DNA of 64,000 nucleotides from the NCBI GenBank assembly GCA_029532625.1, contig JARFXM010000010.1, positions 620,001 through 684,000 of the forward strand, written 5' to 3'. Below, piece by piece: positions 10,504 to 20,601 of the stretch. The notes under the pieces were generated by a model that saw nothing but the letters and a program-made list of their open reading frames with translations, did no database searches and had not been told where the DNA came from. How positions within the stretch are numbered: position 1 is the stretch's first letter; every line of letters begins with the position of its first letter. Made by a program: the position numbers and the translations under genes. This stretch comes from Lomentospora prolificans (lineage: Eukaryota; Ascomycota; Sordariomycetes; Microascales; Microascaceae).

Positions 10504-11720
10504 ATGACCGAAGCCACACAGACCTGGGCTGTACCCCAAGATGATGCCCCCAACCCCTACGTTATCGTGACAGCAGATCATCAAATTCGTATGGATAATG
10601 CTCCCATCTGCGAGCCCGGCCTGCTTCACGTATGAAATACTGGAATCTGTGGTTCAGATATCCACTTTTGGCGCCACGCACGGATTGGCGCTCTGACCGT
10701 CGACGGAGATTGCGTCTTGGGCCATGAGGCATCCGGCGTAGTTCTAAAGCTGGGACATGGCCTTGAGGACCTTCAACCAGATGCATTTGTTCCAGAATCC
10801 ACTTTGAATCGTCTAACGACTTACTTTGCGTAGGTGATCGTGTGGCCGTCGAGCCAGGCGTACCTTGCGGCCATTGCCATTGCTTCCGCTGCGTCGATGG
10901 CCACTACAACCTTTACCCCGATGTCGCCTTCGCCGGTGTCTACCCATCCCACGGCACCATCCAGCGCTACAAGGTCCACCGCGCCAACCATGTGCACAAA
11001 CTTCCTGACAAGGTCACCCTAGAACAAGCCGCTCTCCTCGAACCCGTGGCAGTAGCCCTGCACGCGCTATGTACTGCGCCCGTGCAGGTCGGATGACCCG
11101 TCGCTGTCTCCGGAGCCGGTCGAATTGGTCTGCTCACCATGGCTGTTGCGAGAGCTTCGGGCACTCATCTCATCGTAATCATCAATATAGATTCCGAGAG
11201 ATTAGGGTTTGCCAAGGCCTTTGAACCGAACTGCGTCACGTACCAAGTTCGACCTGGTGCTACAGCTGAGGAATACGGAAACCGAATTCGGGACTTGTTC
11301 GAGCGCGGTGTTAATGGTGCGGCACATACTCAGACAGAACATGATATGCCCCATCTTGTACTAAATTGTACTGGGGTCGAATCCTCCATCATCACCGCGG
11401 CCTACACTGTTCCAAGAGGCGGGTTCATCAATGTTGCCGGCGTGTCATCTAACCCGACTATTAGCAATATTCCATTCATGCACCTATCCCTCGCAGAGAT
11501 TCAGTCAAGGTTCATCAACAGGTATCGCGATGCTTGGCCGGCGGCGATCAGGGCCTGGGATGGTAGGTTGATTGACCCTTCTAAGCTGGATACTTTGGTC
11601 ACGCATAGGTTTAGGTTGGAAGACGCTGTCAAGGCTATGGAACTGGTGGGTGGGGTTTGGAAGACCGACGGCGGGGAACGAGTTGTCAAGGTTCAGATTG
11701 TGGATGAGCCCGAAAACTAG
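10504..11720 (+). pseudogene. Polyol (arabinitol/sorbitol-type) dehydrogenase, broken
   Basis: The translated frame follows the zinc MDR polyol dehydrogenases: GICGSDIHFW, GHEASGVVLKLGHG, DRVAVEPGVPCGHC, LEQAALLEPVAVALHA, GAGRIGLLT, then an intact C-terminus ending at 11720. Four lesions are visible. (1) TGA at 10633-10635, where the family normally has Arg before the catalytic-zinc GICGSD motif. (2) The expected intron (10781-10833) starts with AT instead of GT; restoring GT would put QPG/DRVAVEP in frame. (3) The last structural-zinc Cys is Tyr (TAC at 10914-10916). (4) TGA at 11094-11096, where the family has Asp in GDPV. The reading frame is otherwise kept without indels, so decay looks recent. 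The four changes fit single-base substitutions and do not all sit in CpA context, so this is not classic RIP. It would have oxidised polyols with NAD. Confidence 0.85.
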
Positions 11721-11966
11721 CGCATATATTCGCAAGATCAAAGAAACTACGCTCGTGTCCGATGAATTCCCTGATTTGTCAAGATATCTCCCATTTCGTG
11801 AGAATAAATCGTATCGACTCGCTTGTCGTCACTTGTTCTACGAAGCGGTATTTCTCGACGAGGAAAGCCGAGCACGGCATAGACTATGACAGACCGAAAT
11901 GCAAATCAATTTTATTCTATAATATTGAAGGTCATACATATACGCTTAGCTAGCTATTATCAGATT

Positions 11967-13344
11967 CTATTTACATTTGGCAATTGACTTTTTAACCACA
12001 GTCGAAGAAAAGAACGCCCTCATATCATGCACAAATAGATCTGGCCGCTCAAGCGAGGAAAAGTGGCCTCCAACATCATACTCTCTCCAGTACTGGATGT
12101 TCGCCGCCTGCTGAGCCCAATCTTTGGGGCACTACAACGCACATGTTAGTTTTGAAGCAGGTGAAGATGAGCAGAGAGAATTACTTACGTGAAGTTGTTC
12201 CTTGGCATACATGCTCACACCCGTCGGGCATCCGACATACGTTTCAAAGGTCCTCTCGGCATCCCTCAGGCCTTTGCCAAACGCTTCACGGTAGAATCTC
12301 AACCCCGGGGTAGCGCCCTGGATCCAGTGCATCATGACCAGGGTTATGACATCATCTTTGGTAAAAGCATCATGGACATCGCCCCAGTCATGGAACTTCT
12401 CGACAAACCAAGCAAGGAGACCCAACGGCGAGTCACCGAGCGCGAACCCAAGGGTTTGTGGCCTCGTTTTCTGCTGTTCCAAGTAGCCGCTTTGATCAAT
12501 CTCGAAATTTTCGCGGACGCGAATAGCCTCGCGCTCAAACTTGGAGTACAGTACCCCAGAGAAACACCAACGGAGGTAGGCTAGGGGCGCGCTCAAGAAG
12601 GTAGGAGGGGGAACTGGAAACATGTTCAAGTGCTGAGCGCGAACTAAATCTGGGAACTGAATAGCAATGGAGCGCGTAATGAAGGAGCCGAAATCTCCCC
12701 CTTGAGTGACGAACCACCTGTAACCAAGCACATCGGTCATCAAAATCTTGTAGGCTCGCGCAACGATTGTTGGGCCGACCCCGGATTTCGTCGGGGCAGG
12801 TGAGAAGCCGAAACCGGGAATTGAAGGAGCGACAAAATGAAACGCTTGGTCCATGGAGTCCTCAGGGTTGCTCAACTTGCCCACGACTTTCTCAGCTTCA
12901 ACGAAGGAGCCGGGCCATCCATGAGAGAAAAGAAGGGGAATCGCATTGGGGTTCTTCGATTTAGCGTGGGTGAAGTGAATGATAAGATGGCCGTAGCCCG
13001 GGACGTCGAGTTTAACTAGGTAATGGTTGAAGATAGCATTCAGCCTCTCCTTTACCACTTTGTTGGTTAGCCAAGGCTGTGAAGGCGCCAAGCCTTGAAC
13101 TACTAACCTCATGCTTGACCCAGTCATACATATCCCTCCAGTATTCAGCCAACTCTCTGACCTTGGCGACCTTAGCACCCTGAGCCCAGTCATCGGGTCC
13201 AAAGTCGCTTTGTTCCTCGGGGTATCTAGCCAATGAAAGCTTCTTCTTCGTGATCTCGAGGAGGTCCCTATCAACATGAAGCTTGAAGGAGACTGGCTCG
13301 TTGAGCTTCAATTTAGAAGGGTCGATTGGAGATTTCAAACCCAT
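11967..13344 (-). CDS. Epoxide hydrolase, EHN plus alpha/beta-hydrolase
   Basis: Three exons (13344-13108, 13076-12189, 12131-11967) encode 429 residues. The N-terminal EHN-type cap (about residues 15-125, including WRDMYDW) precedes an alpha/beta-hydrolase fold. HGWPGS at about 131 forms the oxyanion region, the nucleophile Asp is in GGDFG (about D207), and the catalytic His is in GGHFSSLERPD (about H398). This is the arrangement of microsomal/juvenile-hormone-type epoxide hydrolases, which open epoxides to vicinal diols. There is no N-terminal membrane anchor, so it is probably soluble. The start at 13344 (MGLKSPIDPS) is the first ATG; the longer frame upstream begins with TTG. It is divergent from the MDR reductase, with a 16-bp element identical to that upstream of the monooxygenase. 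Confidence 0.92.
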
Positions 13345-14399
13345 TGTGAGGTGGTGATCAGGGGATCGTACAAACAAGACTTAAAGAAAAATGTAAAAGT
13401 AACGGCACGATATCGAGAGAGGAAAACTTGGGGAAAACTATTTGAGAGATGTGGAAGAAATTGGCGAAGATATGCCAAAGCTCCATTTTGTACGTCAGGA
13501 AGAAAAAGTATGGAGACCAAGAGCTGATTTTAGTAGGAGCCTCCCAAACGCTGAGATAAGAACAAGCGGAACCGCCTGCACAGAAACCTTAATAGCTTAT
13601 TTCGGACGATCGTGGGTCATCGTGAGTTCCGGCTTGGGTATTAGTTGGTTCGCGCGGGTTGGGGTAGAAGCCACGCCAGCGGTTCCACTTACCTGTCTTC
13701 TCCCAATTCACGCGCTACTCTGTGATATATCCGTCCTTCTCGGGAGCTGATCAGGGACGAAATGATCAGTGGCGGTTATCCATCTTGGCTCTCTCATCTG
13801 CCCATGTGGCAGGAACATGTGGGATGACGATCTGCGCCAAGAATCCTGCCCCTCTGAATTGTTCACGTCTAGAGTGGGCTCAAGGCTACGTGACCCCCAC
13901 CACTCCTTGGAAATCGAAGCGCCTAACTCTCGTAGAAGAAGTGCCCAAGTGGGATTGGTGGGTCCGAGGTCGAGATTTATCTACGGTCTGGGTGCGCTTG
14001 CACTTGCCTAAGCTTATATAATCGATGGCTGTTGGAAGAGCGAGACCACAACTCGAGGGTGCACTTGCTTGTGTTGACGAGTGGCGATTGAGCAAGCCTA
14101 GATTTGTCAAGTGGATGCGCAATACAGTTGGCCAATATCTTCGTGATGTACCGCGGGAGCCGCGTCACCTATACAGGAATTTCTAAGCAGCAATGTTCCG
14201 ATAATCAGCTCATCTAAAAAGGAATTCGGCAATCCCGTGTAACACAAATGGAGAGGGGATGAATATTTCAATAGACGACTTCAACGCCTCCTCTTTCATC
14301 TTTACGACTCCTCTTTCATCTACAAGACTCCACGTCAACCGAAAAAGTCGTAACTCCGCCCCAAGGTCCTAGCCCGCGATACAGTAAGGTACCGAAATA
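13345..14399. promoter_or_regulatory. Bidirectional promoter, epoxide hydrolase / reductase
   Basis: A 1,055-bp divergent region carrying the second full 16-bp cluster element (13993-14008) and a half copy TGCACTTGCT at 14060-14069. A 14-bp direct repeat, CTCCTCTTTCATCT, occurs at 14288-14301 and 14308-14321, about 80 bp before the reductase ATG. No gene is seen. Confidence 0.6.
13993..14008 (+). promoter_or_regulatory. Cluster element, copy 3
   Basis: TGCGCTTGCACTTGCC, identical over 16 bp to 4847-4862. It is 392 bp from the reductase ATG and 649 bp from the epoxide hydrolase ATG. Confidence 0.7.
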
Positions 14400-15639
14400 A
14401 TGGCGCCCACTAGTTGTGAAGCCCTGGTCATCCGGGGTACCAAGGGCTCAGGCCTCAGCTTGGTTAAGGACTCAATCAAGGTCCCGACACCCGGCGAGAA
14501 CCAATACCTTGTTAAAATCTCCCATGTTGCTCAGAACCCTACAGATGGTAGGTACAGGCATGTGCAAGCGCATCTTGGAAAACCCCGGGATAGTCTGACC
14601 CAAAACTAGTCCAAGCCTTCGACGGCGGCGTGTTCGAAGACGGATCCATCCTTGGCTGTGACTTCGTAGGGACGGTGGAAGGCATTGGCCCTGGCGCTAG
14701 CAGCGAGACCAAGGGGAAACATATTGCTGGTCTGATATGGGGAGGAGAGATCAAGGGACTCGGCGGGTACAGCCAGTATACGGTGGCAGACTCGGCGATT
14801 TCTTTCCCTGTTCCCGACTCTACGCCCCTAGAGCAGGCAGCTACCATTCCACTTGCATCGGCAACGGCGGAGCTGGCGCTGTTTTCAAAGCATTGTCTTG
14901 CCATCGACAAGTCCGCCAAGGGCACACCTGTCCTAATTTGGGGAGGCGCGTGTAAGTTATTACCACCGGGTACGGCTAAACGCTCTTGTGCCTGTCGCAC
15001 TAATGATAGCAATATTGTCTCCAGCGAGCGTTGGAAACTACGCCATCCAAATTGCTGCTCTTCATGGGCTCGAGGTCATTACAACCTGCAGCCCCAAGCA
15101 CTTTGACTTTGTTCGGTCCCTCGGCGCTCGGCATGCGTTCGATTACAAGGACGACAAGGTAGTTGATAAGATCAAGGACGCAGTCCCGAACTTGGAATAC
15201 GTTTTTGACACCATCGGCAACTCCTCATCCTCAGCGACGGCTTCGCAGGCAATCAACAAGTCTGGCGGGGGACTATGTACCGTCAGGCCCGGAAAGGCTA
15301 ACACTGAAAAGGTCACAGAGTGGACCAAGGTTACGGATGTGCTTGTCTGGACCGCATTCCTCAAGGAACATCGGTACGCACAGTTTCACTGGCCTGTAAG
15401 TACACAATCGAACCCTCCTTCAAGTTTAATTGCTAAATCTTGAGACGCAGGTTCTTAAAGATGATCACGATCTAGTAGCGGACTTTTTCGCAAAGATGCC
15501 CAAGCTACTTCAGGAGGGCAAGATCAAGCCGAACAATACCAAGGTTCTCGATGGAGGACTCGATGCAGTCACCAACGGTTTCCAGGAGTATCGGGACGGA
15601 AAGATTTCTGGATATAAGATTGTATATAAGCTGACCTAG
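14400..15639 (+). CDS. Zinc-less MDR oxidoreductase (quinone/enoyl-reductase-like)
   Basis: Four exons (14400-14547, 14610-14951, 15025-15395, 15451-15639) encode 349 residues. The GroES-like N-terminal half contains VAQNPTD and GCDFVGTVEGIG. The Rossmann half has WGGASSVGNYAIQIA for NADPH binding and AFDYKDDKVVDKI. The catalytic-zinc GHE and the structural Cys cluster of alcohol dehydrogenases are absent, placing it with quinone oxidoreductase or trans-enoyl reductase-like MDRs common in fungal clusters. It would reduce an activated C=C bond or quinone with NADPH in the cytosol. It is divergent from the epoxide hydrolase, and intron 1 carries an inverted near-copy of the cluster element. Confidence 0.9.
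14557..14572 (-). promoter_or_regulatory. Cluster element, inverted copy 4 in intron 1
   Basis: On the minus strand this reads TGCGCTTGCACATGCC, 15/16 identical to copies 1 and 3. It lies inside intron 1 (14548-14609) of the reductase gene, where coding constraint is absent. Confidence 0.6.
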
Positions 15640-16180
15640 TCCACGACCAAACACTACACGGCCAACATCAGCGCTTAGAGAATGATACGCTGGGTTCAGA
15701 TAGGGTGGGACTTTGTCGACCTAGCCCGTCTTCTATATTCGGATTCCGCTCCTAGCTAGACCTATATAGATGCGGCATGATGCCAAAGTGAACTCATCAC
15801 ATCCCGTTTATGTCTAGTAAATGGAGGCTGAACCGAGCCTGCAATGTATAAACTTGGTTGTACTATCCTACCATTTGATATAATATCCCTATTCATAGAT
15901 TGTCTCACAGTTTCTGGTGTGATTGGTTACTGACAAATAGCAAGAACACCAGTAACTTAGGACATGCGGAGATTTGAGTTTATTTACTTTTGCATGACAA
16001 GTTCGTTAACCTATGACAAGTTCGTTAAACTTTTACACTTAGACAAGCTCCATTCCCTCCCTTTCGATTCGGGGATATCAACGTCTCGCCGTCTTGCTAG
16101 CCAGGATCTAGGCCTTATCTACAACATGTACTCTTGTTCATCTGGAATGGGCTAGTATGTAAAAGACCAAACCTGCATGT
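15640..16180. other. Convergent spacer with short tandem repeat
   Basis: No gene is seen. ATGACAAGTTCGTTAA occurs twice with 19-bp spacing (15994-16009 and 16013-16028). The region should contain the 3' UTRs of the reductase and the TenA-like gene. Confidence 0.45.
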
Positions 16181-16966
16181 TCAGTAGTCTTCTGGCATCT
16201 CTGGCCAGAAGGCTTCCTCAGCCGATAACACAGCAGACCAAACCTTGACAGCCCTATCCAAAAGTTCCTGCCGAATCCCTTCTCCGTGGGCCGCAACTTG
16301 CTCCTCAATTCCCTGATCGATGATGTCCCCTAGATCCTTCACGAACTGGACAAACTCTGCACAAGTCCAGTTATCGATAAATTCCGTCCTCAACGCCCCG
16401 CCATCCGCATCCTGGTCAGGCTCTTGCTCAACAAGCTGAGCCTTGGACCAGGTCCACGCATCCAGGTAGCATTTCTCCGTGGCATAAAACAGGACTGCTC
16501 CCTCCAGCCAAGGGAGATTCTCAGGACCGGCTTCGAGGGAATTGAAGAGGCCCTCATAGCGACGAAGGCCCTCAAGTTTGTCCGCGTCATTGACTTGGCC
16601 GTCTTGAGCTGGCAGATTGACCTCGATGCCAAACCGAGCCGCCACATTGACGAAAAACTTTTCCTCGCGGCGGATGTTGACCATGGCAGCCACAATCCAA
16701 TCTAATAGTCGAATAGAGGCCGGGTCTTGTTCAGAGCCAGGAGCGCCCTTGGTCACGGTTTGCGGAACATCTAGGATGGTGAGGAGGCGGCCGATAGCTT
16801 TGATGTAGCTATGGATGTAAAGGCGGTCATTGGCAAGCCACGTTCCGAGGACTTGTTTGGACGTCTTTCCCAGAGCGGCAGCCTTAAGGAATTCGGATTG
16901 GGTTGCCTTGCGGAAAGCCTCGGCGTCCACAGCAAGCAGATCCCCTGTGATGGCGTATTTGGACAT
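16181..16966 (-). CDS. TenA/heme-oxygenase-like fold protein
   Basis: A single exon of 261 residues, starting at the first ATG (16966, MSKYAITGDLL). The longer frame begins with TTG. The sequence is mostly helical and matches the TenA/PqqC-like layout: an early FRKATQSEFLKAAALGKTS segment, WLANDRLYIHSYIKAIGRLL, FYATEKCYLDAWTW, a WTCAEFVQFV segment and a closing EEAFWPEMPEDY. Bacterial TenA is an aminopyrimidine hydrolase in thiamin salvage. Many fungal stand-alone members are uncharacterised and may have other roles. It ends convergently with the reductase and lacks the cluster promoter element, so membership of the cluster is doubtful. Confidence 0.8.
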   Translation of the reverse strand: MSKYAITGDLLAVDAEAFRKATQSEFLKAAALGKTSKQVLGTWLANDRLYIHSYIKAIGRLLTILDVPQTVTKGAPGSEQDPASIRLLDWIVAAMVNIRREEKFFVNVAARFGIEVNLPAQDGQVNDADKLEGLRRYEGLFNSLEAGPENLPWLEGAVLFYATEKCYLDAWTWSKAQLVEQEPDQDADGGALRTEFIDNWTCAEFVQFVKDLGDIIDQGIEEQVAAHGEGIRQELLDRAVKVWSAVLSAEEAFWPEMPEDY

Positions 16967-18131
16967 TGCAAAGAGGCTACGGATAGAAATCGGGGTTGAC
17001 AACCATAGACTAGGCCTAAAAATGAAAATACGAAGCTACAGGGGTTGGGAGAAGTTGAAGAAACGGGCCATGTTCCGAGTGACGACATTTCACATTAAGC
17101 GGGGCAGAGCCAAATCACCTCAGTTTTTCTGTGGGTTGAGCGGGGTTCAGTTCTGCCCTGAACATCGATCAGGAGATGTTGTGGAAGCTGCTGTGGAGAA
17201 TCGAATTCTTGGGGCCTGGCGGAAGCTTAAACTTGGCGCTCCAGTGCCGCCTAAGAGGACGTCCTGGAGCCACGGGAAGTGCATCAAAAGCAATCTTAAC
17301 CCTGACATATGGATGGGTTTCCAGGAGCCGGCTTACAAAGGTTAACGTGGGAGGCAATAATAGGGCGTAGATCGGTACCTCGAAGCTAAGCTAAGCTAGA
17401 ACGATTAAAGATACAAACTGGACGAGCCAGCTAGAAGTAGAATATAAACCTGAACATACGAAGTCCTTGTCCTAGAGCTGGCCTGTTTCATCATGGTAGT
17501 GATTGGAACAAGGGACTCCACTGTTCCTTCCTGTTGAAGAGGACAAAAGGGTACAGGGTACCTTCGGAAAAATATTTGAACCGTTGCCCCGGGCGTTGAG
17601 TTTGCAGGTACCCAAGTACCATTTCGTTTCTGGGGAAGGGACGATTTCAATGCCACCAGACTGTACCAATATCCCGACAATCTTGATACCTCAAAAGAGA
17701 TTTATTTTTCCTTGACCAACGAATCGCTCGTTCCTGCATCCCCTCCGTCCCTTTTGCACTTTTGCTTTCATCTTCTCTCCTTCGCCTCGTTGATTCTGCG
17801 GGTAGCGCTTCTTATTTCTGCTCTTTAATTTCCCGATATCCCGCCTTTCCACCGCCCCTCATCGACCGCTTCTGTCGACCCCTCAAACCCGCTGTGGGTC
17901 AAGGTTGAACCCTAGAAAACGACAACAATCTGTCATCGACAACTCTGCCCGTCCGAAATCGATTTACGATCTTCCCTCAAACGAGCGCGCGGTAAACTAT
18001 CACGAACAGAGGTCGATATCCGTCAAGGAAAAACAAACAACCCCGCCCACTAGATTGGGCCTTCGGGCACACAACGTACCGCGAATCTACCGACATCCCT
18101 CCACACAAACCCCCCCCAACTCTCGCCTGCC
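16967..18131. promoter_or_regulatory. Divergent spacer, TenA-like / PAC1
   Basis: The last 400 bp before PAC1 are pyrimidine-rich (about 17720-17880), typical of a constitutive fungal promoter or leader. An open frame overlapping the PAC1 start begins with TTG, so it is not an upstream ORF. No other gene is seen. Confidence 0.5.
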
Positions 18132-19678
18132 ATGGCTCCCACACTCATAGGCAAGCAAGCCGACGAGCTGTACGTAAAACTGGGATACAAATATACTTGT
18201 GCAATGGGAATACCGCTGAACGGGAGCTAACAGCGAGAAACCACCCCAGGCACAAATCCATCATTGCTTATCTATCCGCAAACAATCTCTCCAACACCGC
18301 TGCAGCGATGCGTGCGGAACTTAACCTGGGGGAAGACGTATTAGACGTAGCTACAACAAAGAAATATGAGGGTGTCCTCGAGAGGAAGTGGACCAGTATC
18401 GTGAGGTTGCAGAGGAAGGTACAGATTGACTTTGCGCCCGTAGCTTCGAAGCCGGTGCTAACCTGAGTCTAGCTCATGGAACTCGAATCCGAAAAGTCTG
18501 CTCTTCAGACCGAACTAGACAACGCTACCCCTACCTCTCTCCTACGCAGAAATCAAGACCCGGCCTCCTGGCTCCCCAGGACCCCCGCTCGCCACACTCT
18601 CGAATCCCACCGCGATCCCATAAACTGCGTCGCCTTCCACCCCATCTTCTCCTCCGCCGCCACCGGCTCCGACGACTACACCATCAAAATTTGGGACTGG
18701 GAGCTCGGTGAGCTCGAGCGTACCATCAAGGGCCACACCCGCGCCGTCATCGATGTCGACTTTGGAGGACCCCGAGGCAGCATCCTCCTCGCGTCATGCA
18801 GTTCTGACCTGACCATCAAGCTGTGGGATCCCGCTAACGAGTACAAGAACATACGGACGCTGCTAGGCCATGACCACAGCGTTAGCGCTGTGAGATTCAT
18901 ACCCACAGGTGGTGTAGGTGGCGCAGGAGGGTCGTCATCGGGTAATTTACTCGTCAGCGCAAGCCGAGATAAGACGCTGAGGATATGGGATGTGACGACG
19001 GGTTTCTGCCTCAAGACGATATCGGGCCACGCGGAATGGGTCCGCGACGTATCACCTTCCTTTGACGGCCGCTTCCTCTTCTCTACGGGCGACGACCAGA
19101 CAGGTCGGCTATGGGACATTTCAGTGGCCAACCCCGAACACAAGGCCACCGCCATTGGTCACGAACACGTCATTGAGTGCTGTGCTTTTGCCCCTCCCGC
19201 GACTTACCAACACCTAGCGCCCCTCGCTGGCCTCAAGAGGCCCCCGCCCGCCACTAGCGCTGCCGAGTTCATGGCCACCGGTTCTCGCGACAAATCCATC
19301 AAGATCTGGGACGCGAGAGGAACATGTCTCCTGACGCTCGTCGGCCACGACAACTGGGTCCGCGCCCTCGTCTTCCATCCCGGAGGCAAATACCTTCTTT
19401 CTGCGTCCGATGACAAGAGCATCCGTTGCTGGGATCTGAGCCAGGACGGAAAGTGCGTCAAGGTCCTCGCCGACGCTTCCGAGGCGTTCATTACGTGCTT
19501 GAGATGGGCTCCCGGCGTGGTCAAGGAGGCGCCAGCACCCGCGCAAGGGAACGGCGTGCCCAACGGGGAGAGCAGCAATGGCACACCCAAGAAGAAAGCC
19601 CCGGCACCAGAGGTGCAGATTCGGTGTGTGCTTGCGTCGGGAGGTGTCGACTGCAAGCTGAGAATCTTTGCAAACTGA
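18132..19678 (+). CDS. PAC1: LIS1/NudF nuclear-migration protein
   Basis: Three exons (18132-18169, 18250-18418, 18473-19678) encode 470 residues. The start MAPTLIGKQADELHKSIIAYLSANNL is the LisH dimerisation motif, followed by a short coiled coil (RLQRKLMELESEKSALQTEL). Seven WD40 repeats follow, with WD dipeptides ending most blades (IKIWDWEL, IKLWDPA, LRIWDVT, GRLWDIS, IKIWDARG, IRCWDLS, KLRIFAN). LIS1 proteins bind cytoplasmic dynein with NudE and control nuclear migration and hyphal growth. The loop between blades 6 and 7 has low-complexity inserts (PAPAQGNGVPNGES), common in fungal orthologues. It is a conserved single-copy core gene. Confidence 0.97.
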
Positions 19679-20601
19679 TAGGGTACGACGATGACGGTAG
19701 ATTTGTGTTTTATGCTGCAACCCTGAGGCATCGTTGGGGTTCTACTCCGAGCGGTTTCCCACCTGGCCTCGGTGAGGTATAAAAGGCTGACGGGTACCTT
19801 CCTCCGGGCTTTCTAACAAATAGGCTGGCCGGCGCAGACGAGCACGTCCGGGTCGAGCAACAGCTCGCGATCAGGTTGACATATCTGGGCACCTGCGGTC
19901 TGCGCCGGTCATATGTGATCGACGTGTGGCATTGTAATGCCAACGCGACGCTACTGTCCTAAAATGGTGACGAAAGACGGCCAGCGATGGTCATGCGATG
20001 AGCAGGCGGAGAGGGGGAATTCAATTCTCGTGGCATGATGCCGAAAACGGTGTATTGGCTAAAGATTACCTTAGACGTCCAGATTGGGGATTGCATGTTA
20101 CATATAGGGATATAGCACATCCTTTCTTTTTCTTCTTTTTTTTATTATTTTTCAATGAGATATGAGTGATGGTTTTGTGTTCTTTCCCACTGTGATGTCT
20201 GGCCATCCGGTTTGCTGTTGACACTATTCCCGCCGCGATCTCCAGTCTCCGACGCTCGGCAGTAGAAAACCCTCCTCCACCTCCGGGTAAAAACTCCGTT
20301 TCGTTTCCCGATCCAAACGGACCGCCGTTCCATCTCGCACAGACTAGAAATCAAAATTTCCCGAAATGTCCCAGGGACAAGATCGCCATTGAGGCATGAG
20401 AACCCAAACCGACATGAAACCCCGCCAAAGGAAACCTTTCTGCCAAGATGAAAGATGAAGATGATCAGGCAATGAAGCCGTCCGCAGTCCTCTCTCGATG
20501 GGCTTTTAAATAAACCCCGCGTAGCCAGTTACCTATAGAGCCTTTCGGGATACCGTTCGTAGATTGCAATAATTCAACGTAGCAATTACCTAGCATTCGA
20601 A
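19679..20601. other. Intergenic, PAC1 3' flank and esterase promoter
   Basis: No gene is supported. A T-rich run lies at about 20124-20152. Confidence 0.45.

Noticed and set aside
10504..11720. RIP as cause of the polyol dehydrogenase lesions
   Set aside because: Only the Cys-to-Tyr change fits CpA-to-TpA; the first stop and the donor loss do not, the sequence is not AT-rich, and no second copy is in the window.
16181..16966. TenA-like gene as part of the regulon
   Set aside because: The promoter element is absent from its upstream region, and it is convergent with the reductase, not paired.
17905..18150. Possible upstream ORF overlapping the PAC1 start
   Set aside because: Its first codon is TTG, not ATG.
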